DNA of 64,000 bases from Norana najaformis (lineage: Eukaryota; Annelida; Clitellata; Crassiclitellata; Hormogastridae), in NCBI GenBank assembly GCA_964023275.1, contig OZ029921.1, forward strand, positions 4,410,455 through 4,474,454, read 5' to 3'. A program made the position numbers and the translations under genes. Shown in pieces: positions 14,801-28,900 of the stretch (within the stretch, counting starts at the first letter, position 1; the number at the start of each line of letters is the position of its first letter). Under the pieces are notes generated by a model. The model searched no databases. It had not been told where the DNA came from and saw nothing but the letters and a program-made list of their open reading frames with translations.

Positions 14801-17800
14801 ACGTAATTGAGCATTTATATAGAGCCACTTGGTAAACTTAATCGATATAGTGTAGGTGTAAGCATTGTGGTGAGTCATGCGGCTGGAGCTGCTGGTTATG
14901 TTGATTCGATTTCCTCTCGGCTTTTCTTGCAGCCCTTTTTAACGATTGGCATGTGTTGTTTTATCGCTAACATGTGTGACTGCCAAAACAAAAGGGCTTC
15001 AGTTGATGTCTGTGTGCCTGTCTGTCTGTGTGTCTGTCAGTCAGTGTGTGTGTCTGTCTGTGTGTTTGTTTGTGTGTTTGTGTCTGTCAGCATTGGTGTG
15101 TCTGTCAGTCAGTCTGTGTGTGTCTGTCAGGCTGTTTGTCTGTATATTTGTTTGTCTGTGTGTTTGTGTGTGTTTCTGTCTGTCTGTCTGCCCGTCTGTC
15201 TGTGTCATTCAACGTCTTTGTGTTCCTGTCTGCATCTGTGTATTTGTGTTTTTGTCTGTCTGTCTTTTGCTTTGTGCCTTTTGCCTGTCTCTGTTTGTCT
15301 GTGTTTATTATTACGTCATATTAGGAGTCTGTTTGTCTGTGTCTACCTGCCTGTCTGTCTTAATTATCTTGCCTTCTGTCAGTATTAGGCTGTATGCAGT
15401 CCACACATGTCTGTCCTTGAAGTGTGTTCATCAGCCCGACATTCCTCTCTGGCTATGCATTGATCTTGGCTAGGAAAGAAACAACCGTTCTACAAACATA
15501 CACACACACGCGTGTGTAATTTACGAGTAAAGAGAAACACAGCTATGCATGCAGTGTTATATCCGTGGAATTACATTACGCATTTACATTACAAGGTTTA
15601 AATAGGTTTGCCTTTCTATAAATATACGTCACATTGGGATAGTGCAAGGTCATACTGGAATCGTCTTTTTTGAATGACTTTTTCCACTTCCCCAGTTAAA
15701 TGACCTTTCTGAGTTTCACAGATTTTGTATAAAATTTTTCCCTTATTATCTTTTTAGTTTTATAGAATTTTCGGGCCTCTTTTACGGCCGTAGTTTTAGC
15801 GTGACTGTTCTTTAATTTATAAATTGAGTAGGTAACGCCTACCTGAACCATGTGCCCAAATTATGGTGGCAACTCAATAGTTTGCCCTGCAATCAAATGG
15901 GGCCATGATAGGATTGGCCCCAGACCTGGCCTCGGGATATTGCATATGTATGTATGTGTATATATATATATATGTATGTATATAGTTGTTTGTATATATA
16001 TATATGTATATAGTTGTGTGATTTGTACACAAATACAAATATATTGTGTATATATATATATATAGATATATATGAAATATACATTTATTTTTAGTAATTT
16101 TATTAGTATGATTATATTATTATTATCATTATTATTATTACATACGTTTAGAATGTGGCTAAGATCATGCTGCAGTTTTTTAATTATAATGGTAATTGGA
16201 CATTTATATAGCGCCTAAAACTGCCAATCAGAATCTGAGGTGCAAAAACATTACACTTATAGTATTTTGTGTGTGCATTCCTTAAGTCCCGTTCCTGGAG
16301 CAGCTTGCTTTATCTCAGTATTGTGAGGTGTGAGTGAGGATGTTCAATCAATAGTCTTAATGTCAGTGTATTGACCCGGTATTGATCTGCTGTTGACCCA
16401 GTATTGATTACCACAGTTCTGCCCCCCTCTCCGCTTGTGTCTCAGCCCAGACTTCCGGTTGGTTGGCATGAGTCATGCATCAGTCTTGCCTTTGTCTTGG
16501 GCTCTTCTTAGACAAGACAATGTCATGCTTTACCTGTGTTTCCTCCATGGGCTTCCTGTACGTGATCCAGCTGATTAAGGTCGGCAATGCTTGTGTTTAC
16601 ATATAGGAAATGATGTGTTTGTATACAGTAAAGTGAAGTAAACTGGACACTTTTGTAGCATAGATCTAGCAGTCTCTCGAAGGTGCTTCTTGCTAGCTTC
16701 TTCATTGCTTCTGACTAGCTTAGATGATCTTAGAGTTTGTTAAGAACAGGTTCATTGGTAATTAAATGATGCTCGAATAGATGGAAAATCTCCGCTGGTG
16801 GGCTCTCGCACACACGCAGAACCGGTTCACCGTCACATTCGTTGGGCCCACTTTGGGCTCTGCATTGGCCTCCAGTCATCACCAGCAGGGCAATGTGGGC
16901 CAGCTGTGGGCCCAGTGAACATGGCTGTGTGGGAAGTTTACCCAGTGTTTACCCTCATAATGCACCTACCCTGTGGGGCTCTGCTGGTCCCTGGCGTGGG
17001 CACAACTGAAGACTTGTGATGCCTTTGGGTGCGCTGGGCAATCCTCTTGGTAGAGCGTCGTTTTGGAACTGGCACCATTTTGCAAGACTTCGGAATTCGA
17101 CCCAGCTTCTCCTAAATGATTTTGGATTGTGATTTTGACTTGAAGCAACCATTGACTAATGCCTTGAGCATTAATAGCGGCACTATAGAAGTCTTTAGAT
17201 TAGATTAGATTAGATTATTACTGCAACAAAGTTTAACCAAAAGTTGCAGATTTTAGATTGGTTGTATTGCCACATGTGCAGCACATTTGGGAGGTTGCAT
17301 AAGCAGCTGCAGTGAATAAGAAAATAACAAGTTTTGTTTTTTCTGACAGCGTCTGAAGAAAGATTACGATGCAGTTACTAAGCAACTGGCAGTTGCTAAG
17401 AAACAGCTGGAAGACGAGACGATCAAACGAGTCGATCTGGAAAACCGAATTCAGAGCCTCAAGGAGGAACTGGCATTCCGAAACCAGGTCCATGAACAGG
17501 TGCGGTTAACGCTTAGAGACATCTGGATAGTTATTTATTATGCACAGTTTACTAGTTTAGGTTTGTTAGATGTCATGTTACTTGTTAGTTATATGCTATG
17601 TTTCTTATCTTCATATACACATAAAATACATTTAGCCCTAACTAGGCATACCATTTCACCAAGGCACTTTACAATTATGTTAACCTTATTTTACCTTGCC
17701 TTAGCCTACCATACATTTGCCTTACCTTGACTTTATTTTACCTTACCTTATTGTAATTTACCTTATCTTAACTTTTACCTTACTGTACCTTAACTCTATT

Positions 17801-20800
17801 TTATCTCACCTTACTGTAGTTTGCCGTACCTTAACTTTTACCTTACTTTATCTTAACTTCATTTTACCTTACCTTACTGTAATTTACCATACCCCTAACT
17901 TAACTTTTACCTTACTTTACCTTGACTTTATTTTACCTCACCTTAGCTTACTGTAATTTAGCATACCTTAACTTAACTTTTACATTACCTTAACTTTATT
18001 TTACCTCACCTCACCACATGTAGTTAACCTTACCTTATCTTAGCTTCTTGTATGCCCCTGTACATTACATTGGCTTATGTAATGTAATTGTAGGAGCTGA
18101 GTGAGACGATGCGTCGTACCCGGGTGGACATGGAGGAGGTGGATAATCGTCTGCATGCGGAGTATGACAACCGTCTGGCGGATGCTCTGCGCCAGATGAG
18201 AGCTGAGAATGATGAACAGATCCAGGCGAGCAGAGCGGAAGTGGAAGCCATCTACCAACAGAAGGTCTCTATCCATCTATCCATCCAGCCAGCCATCCAT
18301 TCATCCATCCATCCACCCATCTGTCCATCCATCTGTCCATTGATTGACCCATCATCCATCAGTCTAGTACTTCATTCAGTATATCCATCCATCCATCCAT
18401 CCATCCATCCATCCATCCATCCATCCATCCAAAGGCATCCATCCATCCATCCATCCAAAGGCATCCATCCATCCACCCACCCACCCATCTTTTCATACAT
18501 CCATCTATGTCAATCCTTCCATCCATTCGTCAGTGGATTGATTGATTGGTTTATGGTTGTTTAGTTGATTGAATGACTGATCAGTTCTTTAGATTGATTG
18601 ATTGGTTAGAAAATCAGTTGATTGATTTGTTGATTTTTACTTGGGTTTTTGTTTTGTTAGTGCCTCATTGCATCTGTCTGTTTGTCTTTTTTGAAGCATC
18701 TGCCTGTCTCTCTGTCTGTCAATCTGCCTGTTTGTCTATCTGTCTGTATGTTTGTCTGTATATCTGTCTGTGTGTGTCTGTATCTTTCTAGAATTGCCTG
18801 CCTAAATGCTTGCCTGTGTTTGTGCAAGACTGTCTGTCTTTGGGCCTGCATGTCTGTGTGCCTGGCTGTCTGTGTCCCTGTAGCAGCCACTGTGAGTCTT
18901 ACGTCTTCCTTGGAACCTACTTGTTAGAATCTAAAGTTGTGGTGTTACTTGTTGTTTGGCAGTTGTCCGACCTGCAGGATGGTTCAAACATGTGGCAGGA
19001 TGCTGCACAAAGGGCCCAGGGTGAACTCCGCCAGGTCCAGAAGCGCATCGATGAACTCACCAGTGAAGTCAACAAACTGTCTGCACAGGTAACTACTACG
19101 TACCACAGATGACACTGGGACTACATTGGAAAGGTCAGGGTCAAATAGTTAGGTAAAGTATTGGTCTGGTGTCCTATGTTGGGACTTATGGAGGTGCTAT
19201 TTTTCTTTTAAGCCCTCGAGTTGGCATTGAACAAATCCCAAGGTCCTGGAATGTGTCACAGTGGCCTTTTGGTAACACGTTTGGTCAACGGTCATGCCCT
19301 CTGTCACTAGCAGTAGAATTTGGCACCAGCATAAGCTGGGAAGTAAATGGCAAGTCCTGCGATGCACTGGCCTCGTGTCCAGGACGTTAGGATTCACCCA
19401 TTGCCAGCTCAGGAACCTAAATAAAAGGAAATAAGCGCCTTCCCTATGTCTCACTTGTGGGATATCAAAAGGTCCTGGACATGGAGCCAGTGCTTTGCAG
19501 GACTTGCCATTTACTTCCCAGTTTATGTTGGTATCAAATTATACTTCTTGGTGACAGAGGCACGTGTGCACAAACAGCTTGCCTCAGATTTTTACGCAGA
19601 ATCGCCAGGCTTGAACCTGTAACTTCTGGGTTGCAGACCCAGGTAGCTAACTGAATAGACAAGCATGTTGCCCAGAGTATAATAGTCGGTCTTGACAAGT
19701 GACTTAAGCGCTGAATGTAAATGTTGGCCAGTTGGTCACTGAATATTATTTACTATTATTATTATTATTATTATTTTGCATTTATTACATGCGCAAGGTC
19801 AGTAAATCTGAATCTGAGATGCAAAGCAATTGTGCGTGAAGGACTTGCTCATGGTCCCTACACAGTAACCATCAAGGATTGAACCTATACTCTCTGCGTT
19901 ACAAGCTGAGCACACTATCCAATTAGGTACTGTGTCCCACCACGTCTTGCCAATGATTTATGGTGTTCTTGTATCAGTTTTGTTCTGGTTTTACAGGCAA
20001 ATTCAAGTGCATCACGTGTGGAGACACTGGAGAGGATGCTGCAGAGAGAGAGGGATGAACGCCAGGCGGAAGTGGCTGCCCGTGATGAGGAGATTCGGAG
20101 GCTGAAGGCCCAGCTTGAGGAGCAGCTTCAGGAATATCGTGATCTGCTTGATGTCAAGATTCAGCTGGACGTGGAGATTGCTGCCTACCGGAAGCTTCTG
20201 GAACTCGAGGAGAACAGGTCAGTTGCAGGAGAGAAATAGCGCCGTTGAAGGGTGCTTTGGAACAGCTGGATATTAGTAATGTAAGTAAGTATCTGTGCAC
20301 TTAATTAGCGCCTTTTAAGTACCCCACAAAGCATTGCCTATGCTGGCCTCAATGGTGTTACAGTTTATTAAGAACAGATGGCTCTTCATTGAGGAAACAA
20401 TCCCCTGATAGCTAGAAGTCACCACTAGTGGACTCCCACACACACATGGAACCCACCCAACAGATTCCCATCCAGAGTTCACAGTTGAGCGCCTTGACCT
20501 TGCTGCATCGAGGATGGGGAACAGTGACAGCTGGTGAATTCTGCAGAACACAGTTGACCCCACCATCCTGCACTCCCTTGTAGATGGTAGAAGACGCAGC
20601 GTTTCAAAACTTTCTGCTTTACATGAACCCTCTAATGAACTCGGATATAAGAGTACACTGATCATGCATTGTCTGTGGGAAGATCAGATGGTGAGTGAGA
20701 GGACTGGCCTGCTGCCCTCATGTGCTGAGCCCAAGAAAAGTGAAGTCGCTAATGCTTGACGTTAATGACTGCCTTTCAGGGCTAGCTAAAAAACTGCTTA

Positions 20801-23800
20801 TTTTCTCAGTTTGTTTGTAATGCTTGATCACGATTCATTCAGTAGATGGTGATTGTAATCATAAACTCGAGATTTCAATAGTACCCAGCGAAAGCTAAGT
20901 CGCGGGAACTAGCTTATTCGCAGGTGCACAGTCAAAACAAAATCGATAGGTAGTAAGGGTTCTGTCTCAGATCAAGATCTAAGATCTATGGTATTAGCTG
21001 GAACATTTACTGAAGATTGTGGTATGAAGCAAAACATAACTGGCACGTTTTAAAAATTTAGGCTACCAAAATCTTCATTTCTAGTTCATTAATTGCACTG
21101 TCCATTGCTTCCAGGCTGAACTTGTCACAGGATTCGAGTCCAAGTGGCAGAGGTCAGACACGCACTACTCCAGTGAGTTCTGGCGATGGAAGTGGCAGCC
21201 GTAAGCGACGTCTGGTGGAGCACGAGACCACGACCACAACCAGCTCGGTATCTCGGAGAGACATCTCCTCATCGCAGGCGGAGTACATTTCCGTTGCAAG
21301 TGGAAAGGGTTCAGTTGAAGTGCATGAGGTCGATCCAGAGGGAAAGTTCGTGACCCTCTGCAATGCATCAGACAAGGTACTTTTAGGACTGAAAGGTCTT
21401 TCGGCTGAAGCGCACGCCCGACATCTAGTAAAGGTCCTGTATTTTATAGTGACACATAGGGGAGGCACTCATTTCCTTTTATTAGGCCTCTGATTAAGTA
21501 AGTAATGCATATGTTAACACGCCATATGTCCATTGACTGAGCGAAGAATTGTGGCCAAACCGATCTGCCTGTGGACCCCTCCGTTAGGCTTAAAAACTTT
21601 TATGCTGATATTTTGAATACATCGATGCTGTTGCATGTTATGATTACAAAGTCTTCATTGGATTAGATTAGATTAGATTATATATACCGGTGTTATGCAT
21701 ATGTTGAGAGGTTTTAAGAGATGCTATAAAAATTGTGTTAAAATGCAGCATAAACCAAAGTAAATGAAAGTATCTAATCTAATCTAATCTATTGACGTCC
21801 TCTGCACCGTGTTTATAATACACAAGGCATCAATCGGTAGTCACTTCAGTTGATGTCACAGTCGAAAATCATAAGAAGTCCAGTTGAAATCTGGTATATC
21901 AGGGAAATCAGAAGTTCAGCTATGGTGGGTATGGCCAGCTGAAGCTGCCGAGTCTCAAGTTTAGACCTGAATGAGATAAACAACTGATAGAACACACCGT
22001 GAATTCCAAAACTACAATGTTGAACATCGCTATGTGAAGGTATTAGTCTAGATAGCTTCAATTTGAAGTTTCAGCTGTACACAATATTTTTCCTAAACTC
22101 TTATCATGCAGCTTTTAGGAAGCTGTATAAAGGCGCTACATAAATGCAGGCATTACTCTAACACGTGATTACTTTACGCTATGTTATGTCGCTTGGGTAG
22201 GACGTCTCTCTGGGTGGATGGTCTCTGAAGCAGACAGAAGGTGGCAAAGATGTCTCATACAAGATCCCTCGCACGGTCAACCTGAAATCTCGCCAGAATC
22301 TTAAGGTACAGTACATTACTGTTCCAGGTTATTTGAGCAGTATTTTCTCAAACATGAACTTTGTTCTAACTATACAGAACTCTAGAAGTACTCATATGCA
22401 GCACCCTTTTCAGCCTCGACCATGCTATGGTGCCTCCGTTCACAGCGACCGACTACCTCGACTACATGCGCGGGAAGATCGACTCGATCCGCCAATCCAC
22501 TGATGGTTCTCCTCCTCCTTCCTTTCCTCCTACGTCATCTAAGCTTTCATGCTGGAAGCCTCTGCCTTTGGACGTCCTTCGTCGGCTCCTGCTGGAGTCA
22601 CCTGCTAAGTCCTGTGAACTGGACTTATTACCACCATTTTTAATCAAGGATTTTATAGATGACTTAATTCGTTCTTACACTTGCTATGTAATACCTCCCT
22701 GGGTCAGGGTTCACTCCCGGCTTCTCACAAACGTGCTGTAGTCTTTCCCTCTCTCAAGCGCCAGGGACTTGACCCCAATGATATGTCTAACTACCGACCT
22801 ATCTCTAACCTTTCCTTCCTCTCTAAGCTTCTTGAAAGATGTGTGTCCGTCCAACTGGTCGACTACCTTGACTCTAACTCCCTCATGCCTCCTCTTCAAT
22901 CCGGATTTAGGAAGTTCCACTCTTGTGAATCACTTATTACACGTCTCTTGGCTGACGTCTTTGGAGCTTTTGACCGTGGACATGTTACTCTTCTTGCCCT
23001 CTATGATGTTAGTGCTGCTTTTGACACTGTGGATCACTCTATCCTTTTGGAGCGTCTAGAAAAATCTTTTGGCATTTCTGATACGGCCCTTCTTTGGTTT
23101 CAGTCATTCCTCTCAGACCGCTCTCATTCTGTTATCTTTGGGCCTACACGTTCCGCCTGGTCCCTTATACCTTTTGGCCTTCCTCAGGGTTCTGTTCTGG
23201 CCCCTCTCCTCTACATTCTGTACACTGCCGACCTGGCACGGGTTCTCCTTCCCATGGGTGTTGCTGTCCATCAGTATGCAGACGACACTCAGGCTTTCGT
23301 TCATGGCCCAGCGGAAGCGGCTTCCTCTCTGGTTGAGAGTATTCTTGACGCAACATCTGCCCTTGGTCTCTGGATGTCCTCCAATCGCCTCCGACTGAAC
23401 TCTGCTAAGACCCAGTTCATCTGGCTTGGTGGTCGTGCTCAGCTGGCAAAGATAGATTCATCATCCTTACGCCAGAGGTTTCCGGACATTCAATTCTGTT
23501 CCAAAGTCCGTGATCTTGGTGTTGTTCTGGACCGGGAACTCTCCTTGACCGATCATGTTAACAGTGTCTCCCGCTCATGCTTCTACCACCTTCGTCAGCT
23601 TCGTACCATCCGCCGCTCCCTCTCCTTTCATGCCGTTACTACTCTAATTCATGCCCTCATCTGCACCAGGGTGGACTTTGGTAATGCTATCTTTGCTGGA
23701 CTCTCACTTGCCAATATCTCCAAGCTTCAGTCTGTTCTCAATGCTTCTGCCCGTCTTATTGGAGGCGTCCCCAGGTATGGCCATATAACTTCCTTTATAC

Positions 23801-25844
23801 GGGACACTCTACACTGGCTTCCCATTCAGCAGCGTATCCAGTTCAAGATCCTAACGCTTATGCGTAATTGTCTCGTTGGCTCTGCTCCATCATATCTTAA
23901 GGACTTCTGCATTTCGGTCTCCTTGGTTCCAGGCCGTAGCACTCTCCGGTCGGCCTCCCTTGGACTTCTGACTGTCCCTCGTATGCGCACTGCTACAGCG
24001 CAGTCTAGAAGCTTTGCCTATGTTGGACCCAATAGCTGGAATCGCCTTTCCCGAGAGCTCCGGCTAGTATTCCTCAGTTTGTCTCTTCCGCAGTTTCGCA
24101 AGCGCCTGAAGTCTGTATTATTTGCCAGTGGTCTCACTGGTTCGGGTCGGGAGCGCTTCTGATGAGTCTATTCTTGAAGTGGCGCTTTATAAATGTCAGA
24201 TTACAATTACAATTACAATTATAAATCATATTATAATTGTTATTGTTATTGTTGTTATTAGTATTATTATTATTATTATTATTATTGTCATTATTATTAT
24301 TAATTTTTTTGCCCGAGGTAGGTATAATCCCTCAGGATTATTATTATTATTATTTTATTATTATTTTATTATTATTATTATTATTATTAAATGAACTCTT
24401 AAATCATATAGGCTAATGTCCAGTTACTGTACACCTACAATACATTACATTACATCTCTTTAGTTTTCTGACTCAGGACAGATTTTAAAATTACAGATCT
24501 TCAAATTATGTTGCATTTCTGTAGTTTTTCGTTACGACAAATTTTCAGCTTACTTCAGTCCATTTTACATCAACTTTGCAGCTTTCAAAGAAATTTTTGT
24601 GCATGCCACACGAGAGCCGCTCCTTAGCTTACTGTAATTTATGTTGGTAATTGGCGTAGATCTGGAGCTCTGACAGCAAGGACCATGGACCACATGGACC
24701 GACAGATCTCGTCATGAAGTCAATGTCATGGATTCCCGGTGAAAACCAAAGGACAGTTCTGACGGATTCTAAAGGAGAGGCTAGTCTAATCTAATCTAAT
24801 CTTGTCAAATCATTTGCTTATAATCTAAAGGTGGAGGTTGATATCTAATCTGATCCCATAGATTTATTTGCTTATAATCGTAAGGAAGAGGTTAATCTAA
24901 TCCAATCTAATCCTGCCAATTTATTTGCTTATAATCGTAAGGACGATGTTAATCTAATCCGATCTAATCCTGCCAATTTATTTGCTTATAATCGTAAGGA
25001 TGATGTTAATCTAATCCAGTCTAATCCTGCCAATTTATTTGCTTATAATCGTAAGGAAGAGGTTAATCTAATCAAGTCTAATCCTGCCAATTTATTTGCT
25101 TATAATCATAAGGAAGAGGTTAATCTAATCCAATCTAATCCTGCCATCATAAGGAAGAGGTTAATCTAATCCAATCTAATCCTGCCAATTTATTTGTTTA
25201 TAATCATAAGGACGATGTTAATCTAATCCAGTCTAATCCTGCCAGTTTATTTGCTTATAATCATAAGGACAATGTTAGTCTAATCCAGTCTAATCCTGCC
25301 AATTTATTTGCTTATAATCATAAGGACAATGTTAATCTAATCTAATCCTATCAGTTTCTTCTTTACTTATTCTTTTATTATTCAGTTACTTTATTTCAGA
25401 GATCTCACTGACTGTGCATTATTATTTATATTTTTTTAATTTCTTTTTTTACTATTGGACATCTTACCTTACCTTGCATTACCCTATGTTATATAATCCT
25501 GCCTTTATCTTAGGTGTATTCGTAATTTGTAATGAAGAGTCAGTTACCTTATCTTACCTTGCCCTGTTTTACCCTGTGGTATATAATCTTCTCTTACCTT
25601 ACCTTACCATACCTTACCTTGGCTTAGCTTTTCTCTTTGCTTAATAATAATAATAATAATAACAATAACAATAAAATAATAATCATAATAATAATCCTGA
25701 GGGATTATACCTACCTCTTTGCTTGCTGTAGGAGGTGGCTTGTCGTGAGATGAGAAGAACTGTTCGTACGGCCAGTCCAAGCAGTGACGACCTATCCAGC
25801 GCCACAGATGTACGTATCAGACCCCGAAAGAGAGAGAGAGAGAC

Positions 25845-25915
<71 letters not shown>

Positions 25916-28900
25916 GAGAGAGAGAGGCAGACAGCAACAAAGACAGGAGGAGGACAGAGATAGCAGAGAGACAGTGGGGCAGATAAAGATGGGCAGATAC
26001 AGTTAGAGACAGTGACAGACATAACTGTCTCACTGACAGAAATACTGATACAGATATTTAAGTTCTAAGGAACGATTTCTACCTTAGGTTAATTGCTTAT
26101 CAGTAATATGTAGTATAATAAAGAAATTGTTAATAATGACAACAATAATAAAGTTATCTAACTAGGACAAATTGTTTCCTCTTGTTGAAAGTAGAGGGAT
26201 CATTTCTACCCCATTTCTAGTAACACCACATTCAAGGTGCATTTAAAGACTGCAGTAGGGATTGGTATAGTTAGTTCAAGGTATTCTTTCATTATAATTT
26301 TTTTCAAAGGGGTTGCATTTACTCTGGATAAAAATAAATTTAAACCATTCTTACCGCAGCTTGATTTTTCATTTTTAAGCGATAATTTTTACCTTAAAAG
26401 AAAAAATATATATTCTGTAAACTTCTATAGCTTAACTGATGCTCTCTTCTAAGCAAAATTACACTTCAAAATTATAATCCTGTGGACAGAGCAGAATAAC
26501 AACTACTATGCAACAATGATAATTTCTTATTAGAACTGATGACATGAATTCTGTTTATCTTCTGTTTATCTTTTGTTTATCTTAAAAGGATCGCAGTTTG
26601 TTGCAAAATTCATCCTGGAGACTGTCCTCGATCTTCAACATTCTCATGTAAACTAAAATATCGCTTTTCCGAGTAGGTATGCATTTCTTGCCTTTCCCTG
26701 TTCTACTCTGTTCAGTTGGTTTCTTATAAATTACCCTATCAACTGTCTTGTGCAGTGGTTTCACTAATGGCAAATACATGTTAAGTTCTTGCTCCTGGTT
26801 CTTTATAAATGCAAATGAAAATTTCTATAGCTCCTTTTGATATCTTTGAAGTTCTGATTACTCTTGTTATTGCATGGTAAGGAACAAATCCAAAATGCTT
26901 GGATTAGGAATCAGTAGGAATCAGTAGTTGTAGGATTTGACTTATAATAATTTGCAGCTGGGTGCACAGTACTCTAGTGGTTAGCATGCTGGACTGTCAA
27001 CCCAGAGGTCGGGGTTAAATTTCTTTCAGGGCAGAAAGAACTTCTAAGATTTCTGCTTCACTTGCAGACTAGGCTATAAAATCAGTACGGTGGTGGGATG
27101 TTCATGCGGCATGGGAAAGGACTGACCACCCGCCGTCTTATGCCGAGACTAAAAAAATGAGGTTGCCAACGCGTTATAGCCATAGGTGCCTCTCTGGGTT
27201 TGTTAAGTTTTTCCAGCTGCTGCAGGACCAGATTCTGTTTTTCATTGGCTTAGACTGTACTGGAAGTAAGAAGTTGGACTGTGTGATCTAAGCTTGTAAT
27301 GAAACATCGTCTTTTAATGCAGTTCGTAGTAAAATTGGGTTCTGAATTTGTTGGCAAACCTCTAATGATGCATTCTCTATTTTAGATTTTTCTGTGTGTA
27401 GTGTGTTTTGGTTAATATTAGTTACATTAACAATAATAATAATGATAATAGTAATAATAGTAATAGTAATAATAATTGTAATGATATTAATACTAGTAAT
27501 AGTAATAATAATAATAATAATCTCTAACATGGCCTGTTTTTCTGTTTTAGATTTTTCCGTACAGATTGTTTTTATCCGATGTGCTTTTGTCGTGTGTTGG
27601 TGCATCACTCACGTCAATTAACTTAATTAGCTGGACTACTAATTAGGTACACTGAATTAGTTGTCTGCTTTTAGCAAGTTAGTTACAGGTAGTGGCTGAT
27701 TGTTAGCGCTTTCTTTGTTCGTTGGTTGTTTTCAGTGGCAAAGCAGACCGGGGTTTAACCGGTTCATTTAGGGCCCCAGCTGGGAACAGAAAATTATTTC
27801 TGTAAGAGTTAAGCTGTTAAAATATCAGGCCCCAACAGAGATGTTATAGGAAAGAATATGCAGGGCACCCATGTTTTAGGGCCCCAGTTGGGAACAGAAA
27901 ATTATTTCTGTTAGGGTTAAGCTGTTAAAATATCAGGCCCCAACAGAGATGTTATAGGGGAGAATATGCAGGGCGCCCATGTTTAGGGCCCCAGTTGGGA
28001 ACAGAAAATTATTTCTGTATGTGTTAAACTGTTAAAAGGACAGGCCCAACAGAAGTGATAGAGGGAAGAATATTCAGGGCCCCCAATATTGTAGGGCTCC
28101 CGTCAGGAACATAAAATTATTTCTATGTGTTAAACTGTTAAAAGGACAGGCCCCAACAGAGGTGACAGAGGGAAGAATATGCACCTGAAAAGAAGCCCTT
28201 AAGTTTAAAACCCCAATCGGTCGCAGAGGAGCATTTTTATTAGCATTAAGCAGTGTTGAAACGCCAGGCCCCAGCAGGATATCATGGGGGGGGTGCAACT
28301 TAACCGTGGCCCCAAATTGTTTGCTACGCCACTGTTTATTTTATATGCGTTTACATAATTTGTGTAATTACAATTACAGTGGAAACCTGTTTTAGTACAG
28401 AATCTGAAATCTTGTCGAACCATTTTGAATTAGATTTCTGCTGTATAAGGACTTCAGCATATACTTACTTAATGCAAAATTTATACACAGAAAAAGTTGA
28501 CACATAAACAGAGCTGAATGTTAAGTTAGTTAACGCTAACAATATTATAACAGAACCATTGCTGTCAGTGGTTATCGTTGTAACTGAATCACAGTAGCTG
28601 GTACTACAACCAGATTGATGCAGCTGTTGACTGCTATAGCAAAGCTGGTTACTATAACCGGGTTGGCAGGGCTGTTTGGTACTATATTGAGATTGACACC
28701 AGCTATGGGTACTATTACCAAACTGACACATGGAGTGATTATCCTGATTGATACTATAATGAGGTAACAGTCAAATTGGGTCTTCAAATGATGCAGCCCT
28801 CAAAGTGATTAAGGACTCTACACAGTTGGCACTCAGACTGATTCAGCACGATAGACGTTGGAGTGCAAAGATCACCTTATAAGCTGGCTTGGTGCTGTAA

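Larger units (their letters stand above)
13405..17035. other. Lamin intron 2, right part
   Basis: 13500-13800 has four loose ~60-bp repeats around CTGTCTTACTAACAGACATA. 15370-16780 holds TA/TATG runs (15940-16080) and a SINE-tail fragment at 16195. No exon is seen. Confidence 0.55.
24308..25720. repeat. Inverted pair of a short ATT-linked repeat flanking lamin exon 9
   Basis: GAGGTAGGTATAATCCCTCA followed by an ATT array at 24308-24385 is mirrored by an ATT/AAT array and CTGAGGGATTATACCTACCT at 25643-25717. A third copy is at 62495-62530 (AATCCTGAGGGATCATATAT). Exon 9 sits between the arms. Confidence 0.7.

Noticed and set aside
15028..15473. Cys-rich ORFs over the TGTC region
   Set aside because: Frames of a simple microsatellite; all three frames give similar Cys/Val/Ser strings.
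22427..24162. Host gene for a reverse transcriptase-like protein
   Set aside because: YADD, L2/CR1 C-terminal motifs, 5' truncation and a simple-repeat tail mark it as a LINE copy, with a frameshift near 22675.
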